64,000 bases of DNA from Pseudotabrizicola alkalilacus (GTDB taxonomy: Bacteria > Pseudomonadota > Alphaproteobacteria > Rhodobacterales > Rhodobacteraceae): assembly GCF_003443995.1 (NCBI RefSeq), contig NZ_QWEY01000007.1, positions 62,001-126,000 of the forward strand. Direction: 5' to 3'. This document shows, one piece after another, positions 19,915 to 29,821 of the stretch (position 1 is the stretch's first letter; every line of letters begins with the position of its first letter). The notes beneath the pieces were generated by a model, which saw only the letters and a program-made list of their open reading frames with translations, searched no databases and was not told the DNA's origin. Made by a program: the position numbers and the translations under genes.

Positions 19915-20997
19915 TTACCGCACCTTCAGCGTGGCGAGGCCGATCAGGGCGAGGATCAGGCTGATGATCCAGAAGCGGATCACGATCTGGGGTTCGGCCC
20001 AGCCCTTTTTCTCGAAATGGTGGTGGATCGGGGCCATCAGGAACACGCGTTTGCCGGTGCGTTTGAAGTAGAGCACCTGAATGATCACCGAGAGCGCCTC
20101 GACCACGAACAACCCGCCGACGATGGCGAGCACGATTTCATGCTTGGTGCAGACGGCGATGGCTCCCAGTGCTCCGCCCAAAGCGAGGCTGCCGGTGTCG
20201 CCCATGAACACGGCGGCCGGGGGGGCGTTGTACCACAAAAAACCCATGCCGCCGCCGAACAGGGCGGCGCAGAAGATGAGGAGTTCCCCGGTGCCGGGGA
20301 CGAAATGGACGCCGAGGTAATCGGTGTAATTGAAGTTGCCGACCACATAGGCGATCACCCCGAAGGTGCCTGCGGCGATCATCACCGGCATGATGGCTAG
20401 GCCATCGAGCCCGTCGGTCAGGTTGACCGCATTGGCGGCCCCGACGATAACGATCATGCCGAAGGGCACGAAGAAGAACGACATGTTCAGCAGCAGGTCT
20501 TTCAGAAACGGAAAGGCGAGCTGGTTGGTCAGACCCGAGGGGTGAAAGCTGGCGGCGGCAAAGGTGGCCAGCGCCGCGATGATCAGCCCTGCAGAAAAGC
20601 GGACCTTGCCCGAGACGCCCTTGGTGGTCTGTTTGGTGACCTTGGCATAATCATCGGCAAAGCCGATCAGGCCAAAGGCGATGGTGACCAGCAGGACAAT
20701 CCAGACATAGGGGTTGTCGAGCCGGGCCCACAGCAGGGTGGAGACCAGGAGCGCCGACAGGATCAGGAGGCCGCCCATGGTGGGGGTGCCGGCCTTGGCG
20801 AAATGGCTGGCCGGGCCGTCATCGCGGATCGGCTGGCCCTTGCCCTGCTTGCGGCGCAGGATGTTGATCAGGGGCTGGCCGAACATGAACCCAAAGATCA
20901 GCGCGGTCAGAAAGGCCCCGCCAGCGCGGAAGGTGATGTAGCGGAACAGGTTGAAGAAATCCCCCCCGGCGGAGAATTCTGTCAGCAGATACAACAT
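19915..20997 (-). CDS. mraY: Phospho-N-acetylmuramoyl-pentapeptide transferase
   Basis: MraY moves phospho-MurNAc-pentapeptide onto undecaprenyl phosphate to form lipid I in the inner membrane. The 360-residue product has about ten transmembrane helices and all hallmark motifs: the aspartate pair FADDYAKV (about 113-120), [13 protein letters not shown] (about 187-199) and the histidine loop [13 protein letters not shown] (about 322-334). Its start abuts the end of murF with no gap. Confidence 0.97.
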   Translation of the reverse strand: MLYLLTEFSAGGDFFNLFRYITFRAGGAFLTALIFGFMFGQPLINILRRKQGKGQPIRDDGPASHFAKAGTPTMGGLLILSALLVSTLLWARLDNPYVWIVLLVTIAFGLIGFADDYAKVTKQTTKGVSGKVRFSAGLIIAALATFAAASFHPSGLTNQLAFPFLKDLLLNMSFFFVPFGMIVIVGAANAVNLTDGLDGLAIMPVMIAAGTFGVIAYVVGNFNYTDYLGVHFVPGTGELLIFCAALFGGGMGFLWYNAPPAAVFMGDTGSLALGGALGAIAVCTKHEIVLAIVGGLFVVEALSVIIQVLYFKRTGKRVFLMAPIHHHFEKKGWAEPQIVIRFWIISLILALIGLATLKVR

Positions 20998-22446
20998 TTA
21001 CGCGGTCCCTTCTGTTGGGGCGGTGCCTTGGGCCATTTTGCGCAGGGCGTCAACGACGAGGCTGACCTTGGAGCCTTTGGAGCCTTTGACCAGCACGATG
21101 TCGCCCGCATCGACGAGTTGGCGGGCACGGGGGACGAGCGCGGCGGCGGTTTCCACCCAGTCGCCGCGCTGGCGGAGCGGGAGGGCGGCGTGCAGGACGC
21201 GCATGCGCGGGCCGACACAGTGGATGGTGTGGATCGCGGACAGGCCCGGATGGCGGGCGATGGCGGCGTGCAGCGCGGCCTCGGTCTGGCCAAGCTCCAG
21301 CATGTCGCCGAGAATGGCGATGCGGCGGCCCTGACCGACCCGGCCGACGCCGTTTTCGGGCTGGGCGGCGATGAGCACATCGAGGCTGGCGGCCATCGAG
21401 GCGGGGTTGGCGTTGAAGGCGTCGTCGATCAGCTGAAAGCTGGTCTCGTCCACGCGGTCAAGCAGGATGGTTTCGCGCGTGCCGCGCCCTTTGGGCGGCT
21501 GCCAGTTGCCGATGTCGCAGGCGGCGATGGTGGCATCGCAGCCGAGCGCATCGGCGACGGCCAGCGCGCCGAGCGCGTTGAGCGCGAAGTGCTTGCCGGG
21601 GGTGCGGACCTTGAACAGCACAGGTGCGCCATTGCGGGTGGCGCGGGCCACAGTGGCGTCGTCGGTGATGTCGGCGTGGTCCATGTGGTACTGTGCGCCG
21701 GGGCTGGTGCCGAAGAGGTAGGTGCTTGCACCGACGGATGAGGCTTTGGCCAGCAGGATCGGCGTGGTGGGCAGGTCAGCGTTGAGAATGGCGGTGCCGC
21801 CGGGGATCAGGCCATCCATGATCGCGGCTTTTTCATGGGCGATGGCCGCGACATCGGCAAATGCCTCCAGATGCGCCGCACCGACGGTGGTGATCAGGAT
21901 CACATGCGGCTGCGCCATGCGGGCGAGGGGCGCAATCTCTCCGGGGTGGTTCATGCCGATTTCGATCACCGCAAAGTCGGTGTCGGGCGGCATCCGCGCG
22001 AGGGTCAGCGGCACGCCCCAGTGGTTGTTATAGCTGGCCTCGGCGGCATGCACCCTGCCCTGCCCGCCCAGGATGGCGCGCAGCATTTCCTTTGTGCTGG
22101 TCTTGCCAACCGATCCGGTGACGCCGACGACCTTGGCCTGCGTGCGGGCGCGGGCGAAGGTGCCTAAGCGTTCAAGCGCTTGCAGCACATCGGGCACGAT
22201 CAGCAGCGGTGCATCCTCGGTCACGTCTGCAGGGCGGTGGGTGACAAGGGCGGCGGCGGCGCCTTTGGACAGGGCCTGCGCCACAAAGTCGTGGCCGTCG
22301 CGCACATCTTTCAGCGCCACGAACAACTCGCCGGGCTGCAGGGTGCGGGTGTCGATCGAGACGCCATTGGCCTGCCATGTGGCGGTGGTTGTACCGCCGG
22401 TGGCGGTAACGGCATCGGCGGAGGTCCAGAGCGGTGTGGCTGGCAT
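20998..22446 (-). CDS. murF: UDP-MurNAc-tripeptide--D-Ala-D-Ala ligase
   Basis: MurF adds the D-Ala-D-Ala dipeptide made by Ddl, completing the UDP-MurNAc-pentapeptide. The 482-residue product has an N-terminal domain with GVSIDTRTLQPGELFVALKD (about 28-47), the ATP loop VGVTGSVGKTSTKEMLRA (about 107-124), the IEIGMNHPGEI motif, and the C-terminal domain with IDDAFNANPASMAASL. It overlaps murE by 1 bp and abuts mraY. Confidence 0.96.
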   Translation of the reverse strand: MPATPLWTSADAVTATGGTTTATWQANGVSIDTRTLQPGELFVALKDVRDGHDFVAQALSKGAAAALVTHRPADVTEDAPLLIVPDVLQALERLGTFARARTQAKVVGVTGSVGKTSTKEMLRAILGGQGRVHAAEASYNNHWGVPLTLARMPPDTDFAVIEIGMNHPGEIAPLARMAQPHVILITTVGAAHLEAFADVAAIAHEKAAIMDGLIPGGTAILNADLPTTPILLAKASSVGASTYLFGTSPGAQYHMDHADITDDATVARATRNGAPVLFKVRTPGKHFALNALGALAVADALGCDATIAACDIGNWQPPKGRGTRETILLDRVDETSFQLIDDAFNANPASMAASLDVLIAAQPENGVGRVGQGRRIAILGDMLELGQTEAALHAAIARHPGLSAIHTIHCVGPRMRVLHAALPLRQRGDWVETAAALVPRARQLVDAGDIVLVKGSKGSKVSLVVDALRKMAQGTAPTEGTA

Positions 22447-23927
22447 CAGATCACCCCATCAAGGGCAGCAACGGCGACGCTGGCCTGTTCCACATCGTCA
22501 AACGGATAGACCTGCCCCGCGATGGTCTGGCCGGTCTCGTGCCCCTTGCCCGCGATCAGCAGGGCGTCGCCGGGTTGCAGCGCATCGACGCCGCGCAGGA
22601 TGGCTTCGGCGCGGTCGCCCACTTCGGTCGCGTCCGGGCAGGCGGCCATGATCGCGGCGCGGATGGTGGCCGGGTCTTCGCCGCGCGGGTTGTCATCGGT
22701 GACGAACAGCACATCGGCATGCGCGGCAGCGGCAGCCCCCATCAGCGGGCGTTTGGTGGTGTCGCGGTCACCGCCTGCGCCGAAGACGATGATGATGCGG
22801 CCCATGACATGCGGACGCAGCGCCTTGAGCGCGGTTTCGATGGCGTCGGGGGTGTGGGCGTAATCGACATAAACCGCCGCGCCATTGGTGCGGGTGGCGG
22901 CAAGCTGCATGCGGCCGCGCACGCCGGTCAGTTTCGGCAGGGTGGCGAAGACGGCTTGTGGGTCATCGCCGGAGGCGATGGCGAGACCGGCGGCAAGGGC
23001 CACGTTTTCGGCCTGAAACCCGCCGACGAGGTTGAGGCGGGTCATATAGGGCTGGCCTTGCCAGGAAAAGCGCAGATCCTGCCCGGTGGCATCATAGCGC
23101 TGCGACAACAGGCGCAGGTCGGCCCCCTGCCCGTGACCGATGGTCATGGTGGGCAGGCCCCGGTCAAGGCACAGCTCGACAATATCCGAGCCGTGCGCGC
23201 CATTCAGGTTGACCACGGCCACAGCATCATCGGGCAACAGCCGGGTGAACAGCGCGGCTTTGGCCTCAAGATAGGCCTCCATCGTGTGGTGATAGTCCAG
23301 ATGATCCTGCGTCAGGTTGGTGAACCCGGCGGCGCAGAGGCGCACGCCATCCATCCGGCGCTGGTCGAGACCGTGGGAAGACGCCTCCATCGCGCCATGG
23401 GTAACACCGGCCTCGGCGGCGGCGGCGAGCATCGCGTGCAGGGTGAACGCGTCGGGGGTGGTGTGGGCTGATGGCGCGGTCCATGCGCCCTCGACCCCGG
23501 TGGTGCCGATGTTGATGGCGGGATGGTCCAGCGCTTCCCAGATCTGGCGGGTGAAGGTGGCCACCGAGGTTTTGCCATTGGTGCCGGTGACGGCGACCAT
23601 GCGGGCGGGCTGCGCGCCGAACCAGAGCGAGGCGGCGCGGGCGAAGGCCTCACGCGCGTCTTCGACCACGACGACCGAGACCGGGCCGGGCGGCAACAGG
23701 CGCGCGCCTGCGCTGTCGGTCAGGATGGCGTTGGCCCCCTGTTCAATCGCGGTGGCGGCAAAGGTTGCGCCATGCAACCGGCTGCCCGGCAGCGCGGCAA
23801 AGAGAAAGCCGGGCTGCACGGCCCGGCTGTCTGCCGTGATGCCGATGATGGCAGGGTTCGCCCCTGCCCTTGGGGTCAGCCCAAGATCTGCCAGTGTCGC
23901 GCGGCGCGTTGCCGGATGCGGTGCCAT
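22446..23927 (-). CDS. murE: UDP-MurNAc-L-Ala-D-Glu--meso-diaminopimelate ligase
   Basis: MurE adds the third stem-peptide residue. The 493-residue product shows GITADSRAVQPGFLFAAL (about 29-46), the ATP loop VAVTGTNGKTSVATFTRQ (about 112-129), a carbamylated-lysine region near EAYLEAKAALF and, in the C-terminal domain, TDDNPRGEDP. The DNPR motif marks enzymes that use meso-diaminopimelate, as expected for a Gram-negative. It follows ftsI by 11 bp and overlaps murF by 1 bp. Confidence 0.96.
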   Translation of the reverse strand: MAPHPATRRATLADLGLTPRAGANPAIIGITADSRAVQPGFLFAALPGSRLHGATFAATAIEQGANAILTDSAGARLLPPGPVSVVVVEDAREAFARAASLWFGAQPARMVAVTGTNGKTSVATFTRQIWEALDHPAINIGTTGVEGAWTAPSAHTTPDAFTLHAMLAAAAEAGVTHGAMEASSHGLDQRRMDGVRLCAAGFTNLTQDHLDYHHTMEAYLEAKAALFTRLLPDDAVAVVNLNGAHGSDIVELCLDRGLPTMTIGHGQGADLRLLSQRYDATGQDLRFSWQGQPYMTRLNLVGGFQAENVALAAGLAIASGDDPQAVFATLPKLTGVRGRMQLAATRTNGAAVYVDYAHTPDAIETALKALRPHVMGRIIIVFGAGGDRDTTKRPLMGAAAAAHADVLFVTDDNPRGEDPATIRAAIMAACPDATEVGDRAEAILRGVDALQPGDALLIAGKGHETGQTIAGQVYPFDDVEQASVAVAALDGVI

Positions 23928-23938
23928 GTCATGTCCCC

Positions 23939-25732
23939 TCAGTTCCGCACGGCTGTTAGCCTATCCGCGGGGGGAGCTTCAACCATTGGCCGGATGCCCA
24001 GCAGGGGCGCGATGCGTCTTGTGATCTCGGCCGCGACCGGAACCGAGGTCCAGCCAGCGGTGCGGCGCGGCTCGGTGCCAGAGGTTTCCACGGGTTCATC
24101 AAGGGTGACCAGCACGACATAGCGGGGGTCAGAAGCCGGGAAGACCGAGGCGAAGGTGTTGATCACCTTGTCCTTGTAATAGCCGCCGGTGCGTTTGGGC
24201 TTGTCGGCGGTGCCGGTTTTGCCCGCCACCTCGTAGCCCGGCACTTCGGCCATGCTGGCGGTGCCGCGTGTCACCACCTGCCGTAACATCGACACGGCGG
24301 CATCGGCCACATCTTCGCGCATGACGCGGGTGCCGGGGCGCGGGCCGGTCTGTTTCATCAGGGTCGGCTTTACGGTGATTCCCCCGTTGGCGATGGTCGC
24401 ATAAGCCGTGGCGAGGTGCAGCGGGCTGGCCGACATGCCGTGGCCGTAAGAGGTGGTGATGGTGACGATTTCGGGCCAGCGGGCGGGCAGCAGGGGCCGC
24501 GCGCCGGGGGCTTCGGTCAGCTCGACCGGGGTGGCCTCGAAAAAGCCCAGCGATTTGAGAAAGGCCTGCTGGCGCAACCCGCCGATCTGCAGCGCCATCT
24601 TGGCGGTGCCGACGTTGGAGGATTTGACCATGACATCGGTGACCGACAACAGGGGGCCGTAGTTCTTGCCCTGAAATTCCTTGATGCGGTGCTTGCCCCA
24701 TTGCATCGGCGCGTTGGCATCCACCATGGTGTCAGGCCCGACAAGGCCGAGTTCCATCGCCTGAGCGGCAGCAAAGATCTTGAAGGTGGAGCCGAGTTCG
24801 TAGACGCCCTGCACCGCGCGGTTGAACAGCGGGCTGTCGCCCGGTTCGGCATCTTTCGGCAGCACCGGGTTGGGGCGGTTGTTGGGATCAAAGGCGGGAA
24901 GGCTGGCCAGCGACAGAATCTCGCCGGTTTTCACATCCATGATGATGGCGGCGCCGCCCTTGGCGTTCATCATGGTGATGCCGGCGTCGAGGATTTCCTC
25001 GACTGCGGCCTGCACGGTCAGGTCGATCGACAGTTCCAGCGGAGTACCGACCAGCGCCGGATCGCGCAGGCGGGCATCCATTGCGCGCTCGACCCCTGCA
25101 GTGCCGATGACTTCGGCGGAATGCACGCCTTCGGCACCGAAGGAAGAGCCGCCAAGGATATGCGCGGCAAGCGTGCCGTTGGGGTAAAGCCGCATCTCAC
25201 GCGGGCCGAACAACAGGCCGGGATCGCCGATGTCGTGGACCTGCTGCATCTGCTCTGGGCTGAGCACCTTGCGCAGCCAGATGAAGCTGCGACCATCTGT
25301 GAAACGGCGGGTCAGATCATCGGCTTTCAGCTCAGGGAAGATTGCGGCCAGTTCGGCGGCGACGCGGGGCGGGTCGACCATATCTTTGGGATGCGCATAC
25401 AGCGCGTGGGTCAGCATGTTGGTGGCCAGCACGCGACCGTTGCGGTCGGTGATATCGGCGCGTTGGGCAAGGATCTCGGCCCCCGAGGCCAATGATCGCG
25501 GCTCGGCGGCTTCGCTGGCCGACAGTGCGCCCATGCGGATACCGATGGCGGAGAAGGCCACAAAAAACGAGAACCCAAGGATCAGCAGGCGCACTTCGGC
25601 GCGGGTGCGCGAGGCATCGCGCATCTGCTCATGGCGCAGGCGCAGATTTTCGCGCTCGATCACATCGGGGTTTTCGCCCTGGGCGCGGGCTTTGAGAATC
25701 CGGGCAAGCGGGCGGAGGGGGGTGCGGGTCAT
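23939..25732 (-). CDS. ftsI: Septal peptidoglycan transpeptidase FtsI (PBP3)
   Basis: FtsI cross-links septal peptidoglycan and works with FtsW. The 597-residue class B PBP has a cytoplasmic tail (1-46), one transmembrane helix (about 47-66, RLLILGFSFFVAFSAIGIR), a pedestal domain containing RADITDRNGRVLATNM, and the transpeptidase domain with the catalytic serine in GSTFKIFA (about residue 316), the SSNVG motif and KTGTADKPKRTGGY. The C-terminus is short. It overlaps ftsL by 4 bp. Confidence 0.97.
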   Translation of the reverse strand: MTRTPLRPLARILKARAQGENPDVIERENLRLRHEQMRDASRTRAEVRLLILGFSFFVAFSAIGIRMGALSASEAAEPRSLASGAEILAQRADITDRNGRVLATNMLTHALYAHPKDMVDPPRVAAELAAIFPELKADDLTRRFTDGRSFIWLRKVLSPEQMQQVHDIGDPGLLFGPREMRLYPNGTLAAHILGGSSFGAEGVHSAEVIGTAGVERAMDARLRDPALVGTPLELSIDLTVQAAVEEILDAGITMMNAKGGAAIIMDVKTGEILSLASLPAFDPNNRPNPVLPKDAEPGDSPLFNRAVQGVYELGSTFKIFAAAQAMELGLVGPDTMVDANAPMQWGKHRIKEFQGKNYGPLLSVTDVMVKSSNVGTAKMALQIGGLRQQAFLKSLGFFEATPVELTEAPGARPLLPARWPEIVTITTSYGHGMSASPLHLATAYATIANGGITVKPTLMKQTGPRPGTRVMREDVADAAVSMLRQVVTRGTASMAEVPGYEVAGKTGTADKPKRTGGYYKDKVINTFASVFPASDPRYVVLVTLDEPVETSGTEPRRTAGWTSVPVAAEITRRIAPLLGIRPMVEAPPADRLTAVRN

Positions 25733-26091
25733 AGCGGTTCCTCCTGCGCGTTCAGCTGACCGTTGACCATGACGGAGTTGTTGATATCGCCGAAGAATTC
25801 TTCAACCGCCGGGTAGGACAGGTTGGCGGCATCGCCGAATTGGGTCGGCTCCAGCGGCATCAGGCCCAGACGTTCAAAGTTGAGCGAGGCGAGTTCACGC
25901 AGGCGGGCCGGACGGTTCAGATAGGCCCATTCGGCGCGTTGAAGGGCAAGCGCCTCGCGCAGACCGGCGATTTCGGAATTGAGCGCAGAGACTTCGCGCA
26001 GGGCCTGACGGGTATCGTAATGCTCACGGTAGGCCCAGAATCCAAGGCCAAGCACGGCGATGAAGGACAGCACATAGATGACGGGGCGCAT
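25729..26091 (-). CDS. ftsL: Cell division protein FtsL
   Basis: FtsL is a small bitopic divisome protein that joins FtsQ and FtsB and activates FtsWI. This 120-residue product has an N-terminal transmembrane helix (about residues 3-21, PVIYVLSFIAVLGLGFWAYR) followed by a coiled-coil-like segment (about 28-58, with LREVSALNSEIAGLREALAL) and RLRELASLNFERLGLMPLEP, which fits the FtsL C-terminal region. The call rests on size, topology and position between rsmH and ftsI, with 1-bp and 4-bp overlaps. Confidence 0.92.
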   Translation of the reverse strand: MRPVIYVLSFIAVLGLGFWAYREHYDTRQALREVSALNSEIAGLREALALQRAEWAYLNRPARLRELASLNFERLGLMPLEPTQFGDAANLSYPAVEEFFGDINNSVMVNGQLNAQEEPL

Positions 26092-27098
26092 CAGCGGCGT
26101 CCTTTCTTCTGAGGCGGCGGTTCCGGCAGGCCGAGGGCCTGCGGATCGAGGGTCTGGGCGGGCGCTGTGGTGCGGCGGCCAATGCGCAGTTTGGCCGAGC
26201 GGGAGCGGGGGTTTTCATCGAGCTCGCGGTCATCGGGGCCGACCGCGCGTTTGGTCACGATGTCAAACCGCGCGGTGTTCAGGGTGGATTGCGGCGCGTA
26301 GCGGTTGGTGTTGGGTTCGGTGCCGGAGGCCAGCTGGAAAAAGCGTTTGACGATGCGATCTTCGAGCGAATGGAAGCTGACCACGGCCAGCAGCCCGCCG
26401 GGTTTGAGCGCGCGTTCGGCGGCCATCAGCCCTTCGGCCAGTTCGGTGAATTCTGTGTTCACCGCGATGCGGATCGCCTGAAAGCTGCGGGTCGCCGGGT
26501 GGCTTTGGCCCGGCTTGGGGCGCGGCAGGCAGCGGGCGACGATCTCGGCCAGCTGCAGGGTGGTTTCAATCGGGGCGCGGCTGCGATGCTCGACAATGGA
26601 TTTGGCGATCCGGCGCGAGGCGCGTTCCTCGCCGTAGTGATACAGGATATCGGCCAGCCGGGTCTCATCAGCGGTGTTGACCAGATCGGCGGCAGAAGGG
26701 CCGTCTTGCGACATGCGCATGTCAAGCGGGCCGTCTTTCATGAAGGAAAAACCGCGCTCGGCCTGATCGAGTTGCATCGAGCTGACGCCAAGATCGAGCA
26801 CAACGCCATCCAAGGGCGTGTCACTATACTGGTCAAGGTTGGAAAAGGTGCCCGCCACCAGCGTCAACCGGTCGCCATAGGTGCCACGCCAGCTTTGCGC
26901 CATGTCCAGCGCCATCGGGTCACGGTCCACGCCGATCACATCGGCCCCGGCATCGAGCAGCGCGCGGGCATAGCCCCCTGCCCCGAAGGTGCCATCCAGC
27001 CACAGCCCGCCAATCGGCGCGCAGAGGTCGAGAATGGGGCGCAAGAGCACCGGGATATGGGGGGCGCGACCCTGTTGCTGATCGCCTGTCTCTGCCAT
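26091..27098 (-). CDS. rsmH: 16S rRNA (cytosine(1402)-N(4))-methyltransferase
   Basis: RsmH methylates N4 of C1402 in the 16S rRNA decoding centre using SAM. The start is set at the ATG at 27098, one base after the mraZ stop, with AAAGG upstream; the longer open frame to 27227 only re-reads mraZ. The 335-residue product starts with [15 protein letters not shown], has the SAM-binding [17 protein letters not shown] and [10 protein letters not shown] motifs, [22 protein letters not shown], and near the end [16 protein letters not shown]. It is the second gene of the dcw operon. Confidence 0.96.
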   Translation of the reverse strand: MAETGDQQQGRAPHIPVLLRPILDLCAPIGGLWLDGTFGAGGYARALLDAGADVIGVDRDPMALDMAQSWRGTYGDRLTLVAGTFSNLDQYSDTPLDGVVLDLGVSSMQLDQAERGFSFMKDGPLDMRMSQDGPSAADLVNTADETRLADILYHYGEERASRRIAKSIVEHRSRAPIETTLQLAEIVARCLPRPKPGQSHPATRSFQAIRIAVNTEFTELAEGLMAAERALKPGGLLAVVSFHSLEDRIVKRFFQLASGTEPNTNRYAPQSTLNTARFDIVTKRAVGPDDRELDENPRSRSAKLRIGRRTTAPAQTLDPQALGLPEPPPQKKGRR

Positions 27099-27099
27099 C

Positions 27100-27609
27100 T
27101 CACCCGACCTTTGGGTAACGGCCAACCACCGCAAGGGCATCTTCGCCGTCATCATCATCATCTTCGTCGAACACGTCGCGGTAGACATCGCCACGCCACA
27201 GCGAGAAGCGGTCAGTCGCACCGGCAAGGGCGGATTCGACGCCCTCTTTGATCATCTCAGGGGTGATGCCCAGTTTTTCACGGACCGGGCCGGGCAGGAC
27301 AATGCGGCCATCGTCATCAATGTCCACAGTGGCGGAGCGGGTGACCAGATCACGTTCGGCCTTGATCCGGTCTTTGCTGCCTTGGGGAATGGATTCAACC
27401 CAGCGGGCCAGCGCATCGGCGCCCGCCATCGAATAGCAGTCGCAGAACTGGCGGCTTTTGCCGCCATAGACGATGACCATACGGGTGCGGGGGGTGTCAG
27501 AGGTGCGGGGATCTCCGGCGTCAAGGACACGTCGAAACGGTGCCGGGATCAAGACCCGGGCTTTGGAATCTACCTTTTGGTAGTATTCACCGCGAAACAT
27601 GTCCGACAT
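27100..27609 (-). CDS. mraZ: Transcriptional regulator MraZ
   Basis: MraZ is a ring-forming DNA-binding protein of the AbrB-like fold that autoregulates the dcw operon. The 169-residue product has the typical start [20 protein letters not shown], and two swapped-hairpin domains; the second contains [20 protein letters not shown] and the conserved [10 protein letters not shown]. The ORF begins three residues earlier (MSDMFRG, 27609), and the second ATG at 27600 is an equally plausible start. The C-terminus is unusually acidic ([11 protein letters not shown]). GGG repeats spaced by 10 bp in its leader (27886-27930) look like its own binding sites. Confidence 0.95.
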   Translation of the reverse strand: MSDMFRGEYYQKVDSKARVLIPAPFRRVLDAGDPRTSDTPRTRMVIVYGGKSRQFCDCYSMAGADALARWVESIPQGSKDRIKAERDLVTRSATVDIDDDGRIVLPGPVREKLGITPEMIKEGVESALAGATDRFSLWRGDVYRDVFDEDDDDDGEDALAVVGRYPKVG

Positions 27610-27885
27610 ATTGCCTGAGCTTGCGCCCGTCCCTTTCCGTCGTTGCCGGCCCCGAAGCAGGAGCCTGAAATGAATACGGCGGACCGAGCTGCTGCCACTG
27701 CTCGATCCGCCGCCTGTCCCATCGCTGGGCGTCCAGCTACGCGCGCCACCTGGGGGAGATGTCTGCTCGCTCGCGCGCCGGATCTGTGTTGTCTAAACGG
27801 GTTGCCTGTATGAAGCCTGACTGTTTCGCCTGTTTGCGGTCTTGAAGCTGCCGCTGCTGTTCGTACTGCCCGTTTCGATGTAACA

Positions 27886-27930
27886 AGGGATGCCATGGGA
27901 TTAGCTGGGAAGCAACGGGAATTTTCGGGC
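27886..27930 (+). promoter_or_regulatory. Five GGG direct repeats at 10-bp spacing (candidate MraZ sites)
   Basis: AGGGA (27886-27890), TGGGA (27896-27900), TGGGA (27906-27910), CGGGA (27916-27920) and CGGGC (27926-27930) recur at an exact 10-bp period. MraZ is known to bind direct TGGGN repeats separated by 5 bp in the mraZ promoter. Here they are on the plus strand, opposite to mraZ transcription, about 280 bp from its start. Confidence 0.6.
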
Positions 27931-28055
27931 AAAGGTTGGTCACTGAGGCTGCTGCGGCATGACTGCAACAGCATCTAGACCGTTCTCTGGACAATATGCA
28001 GTGAATTATGGGCGGTAACGTCCGCGTGAACGCTAAATGTAGTAAGGACATTTTT

Positions 28056-28070
28056 TCCCAGCATTTCCCG
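28056..28070 (-). promoter_or_regulatory. Two GGG repeats at 10-bp spacing, mraZ-sense strand
   Basis: On the minus strand CGGGA (28070-28066) and TGGGA (28060-28056) are separated by 5 bp, the same arrangement as the cluster at 27886-27930 but in the orientation of the operon. Confidence 0.4.
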
Positions 28071-28156
28071 GCCTGGCGTGAAAAGTTTACCAACCTGTGC
28101 GCGGAGGGGCCACGAAAAATGGTCATATGTGACAGGGAGATGACCCGGAAACGCAA

Positions 28157-28182
28157 GAAACCGGGGCTTTCACCCCGGTTTC
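28157..28182 (-). terminator. Terminator-like hairpin 3' of mrp
   Basis: AAACCGGGG (28158-28166) and CCCCGGTTT (28173-28181) form a 9-bp stem; on the minus strand it would be followed by TTGCGTTT, a weak U-tract. It lies about 70 bp beyond the presumed 3' end of mrp... on the upstream side of mraZ, so it may instead act in the leader; its direction is uncertain. The mrp stop codon is at 28253, so transcripts of mrp reach this hairpin. Confidence 0.5.
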
Positions 28183-28252
28183 CCAGAAAATCCCGGTTGC
28201 GTGATTCGGCGTGATCAGCCTTTCCCGGCCGATCCCGCCGCTGCGCTAAGGG

Positions 28253-29338
28253 TCAGGCCATGCCACCCGCGATCAGGCGGTGGGCGAGGCGGGCATAGGC
28301 TTCGGCCTCGGGCGCGTCGGTGGCGGCGATCGGGGTGCCGCTGTCGCCCGCCTGCCGGACCGCGAGGGTCAGGGGCAACTCGCCCAGGAACGGCAGATCA
28401 AGGCGCGCGGCATCGGCCTTGACCCCGCCATGGCCAAAGATCTGCGTCTCGTGCCCGCAGTTGGGGCAGCAGAAGGTGGACATGTTCTCGATCAGCCCCA
28501 GCACCGGGGTTTTCAGCTTGAGGAACATATCAAGTGCCTTGCGTGCATCAATCAGCGCCACATCCTGCGGGGTCGAGACCACAATCGCGCCGGTCAGCTG
28601 GGTGCGCTGGCACAGGGTCAGCTGAATGTCGCCGGTGCCGGGGGGCAGGTCGATGAGCAGGATATCCAGCTCGCCCCACGCGACCTGCGTGAGCAGTTGC
28701 TGCAAGGCCCCCATGATCATCGGGCCGCGCCAGATCACCGCCTCGTCATCCTTGAGCATCAGGCCAAGCGACATCATGGTGACGCCATGCGCGACGATGG
28801 GTTCGATGATCTTGCCATCCGGGCTGGCGGGGCGGCGGTTGACGCCCATCATCCGGGGCTGGCTGGGGCCGTAGATATCGGCATCCAAAAGGCCGACGCG
28901 CCGGCCTTGCCGGGCAAGGGCCACGGCGAGGTTTGACGATACGGTGGACTTGCCAACCCCGCCCTTGCCCGAGCCGATGGCGATGATGCGGTCGATGCCG
29001 GTCAGTTTTTGCGGCCCGCCCTGTTGCGGCGTGGGATGTTGGCCGATTTTCAGGCTGGGCGCGGCAGGTTTGGCGGCGGGACCATGGGCGGTGGTGACGG
29101 CCTGGACCGAGAGAACACCCGGCAGCGCACGCACGGCCGATTCGGCCAGCGGCTGCAGGGGGGAAATCTGGCGGGCAAGCTCGGGGCTGGGGGCCTCGAT
29201 CACGAAGCGCACCGTGGTTCCGCCGGGGGATTCGTCCAGCGTGAGCGCCCGGATCATGTCCTGAGACACAAGGCTTCCGCCATCCGGCAGCCTGATTCCT
29301 GCCAGAGCCGCCATCACATCATCGCGCGAGACACCCAT
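28253..29338 (-). CDS. apbC: Fe-S cluster carrier ATPase Mrp/ApbC
   Basis: Mrp/ApbC is a P-loop ATPase that carries and transfers Fe-S clusters in the cytoplasm. The 361-residue product has an N-terminal MIP18/DUF59-like domain (about 1-85), a linker rich in Pro/Ala, and the ATPase domain with the deviant Walker [11 protein letters not shown] (122-131), [28 protein letters not shown], and the cluster-binding CPNCGHE motif (about residue 294). It is transcribed away from the DUF1127/CcsR locus. Confidence 0.95.
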   Translation of the reverse strand: MGVSRDDVMAALAGIRLPDGGSLVSQDMIRALTLDESPGGTTVRFVIEAPSPELARQISPLQPLAESAVRALPGVLSVQAVTTAHGPAAKPAAPSLKIGQHPTPQQGGPQKLTGIDRIIAIGSGKGGVGKSTVSSNLAVALARQGRRVGLLDADIYGPSQPRMMGVNRRPASPDGKIIEPIVAHGVTMMSLGLMLKDDEAVIWRGPMIMGALQQLLTQVAWGELDILLIDLPPGTGDIQLTLCQRTQLTGAIVVSTPQDVALIDARKALDMFLKLKTPVLGLIENMSTFCCPNCGHETQIFGHGGVKADAARLDLPFLGELPLTLAVRQAGDSGTPIAATDAPEAEAYARLAHRLIAGGMA

Positions 29339-29593
29339 TGTTGTTTTCCTTTTGCCTGTCGTTGCAGCACAGTTGCGGTCTTTGCAGCAAAGCTCAAGGA
29401 TTGCTTGACCAAATGCTCAAATTTTGCGCGAAGCCGCTGTTATTAATGACGTTTCCGTGACGTTTAGCCATGCGACTGCTGCATGGCAGCATTGCGCATC
29501 AGGGCTATTGTGCAGTTGCAGCATTTGCCCCATGTTACCCCTAACAACGCGGCAGAACGCTGCAACTGACCTGAACCAAGAGGCTAGAGTGCT

Positions 29594-29809
29594 ATGGCTT
29601 ATGTAAACTCCTCGCGTGCCGCTTCCTACGGCATTGCTGACCGGGCTGCGGCCATTGTCAAAACCATTCGCGTCGCTCTGGAGCGGCGCCGGGTGTTCAA
29701 ACTGACTGTCCGTGAACTGCAGGCACTGTCGAACCGCGAGCTGGCTGATCTGGGCATTCACCGCGCCATGATCACCCGTGTCGCCAACGAGGCCGCTTAC
29801 GGCAAGTGA
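29594..29809 (+). CDS. DUF1127 small RNA-binding protein, CcaF1-like
   Basis: This 71-residue basic protein has a C-terminal DUF1127 domain with the signature LTVRELQALSNRELADLGI (about residues 39-57) followed by HRAMITRVANEA. In Rhodobacter sphaeroides a DUF1127 protein of this size (RSP_6037, CcaF1) is encoded directly upstream of, and co-transcribed with, the CcsR1-4 stress RNAs and binds RNA. Here the first CCUCCUCCC hairpin begins 13 bp after the stop codon, so the same arrangement is present. The ATG at 29594 follows a GAGG element. In R. sphaeroides the locus is driven by heat-shock/oxidative-stress sigma factors; I could not identify a clear such promoter in 29339-29593. The family call is firm; orthology to CcaF1 is inferred from context. 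Confidence 0.9.
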   Translation: MAYVNSSRAASYGIADRAAAIVKTIRVALERRRVFKLTVRELQALSNRELADLGIHRAMITRVANEAAYGK

Positions 29810-29821
29810 ATTTTCTTTGCG

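Larger units (their letters stand above)
27610..28252. other. Non-coding leader upstream of mraZ
   Basis: This 640-bp region between mrp and mraZ (both minus strand) shows no coding frame that looks real. From left to right it holds the mraZ 5' leader, a run of five GGG repeats at 27886-27930, two more in the opposite direction at 28056-28070, and the mrp terminator at 28157-28182. The dcw promoter must lie in it, but I could not fix -35/-10 boxes with confidence. Confidence 0.6.

Noticed and set aside
27610-28252. RNase P RNA gene upstream of mraZ
   Set aside because: Conserved rnpB core segments such as GAGGAAAGTC were not found on either strand.
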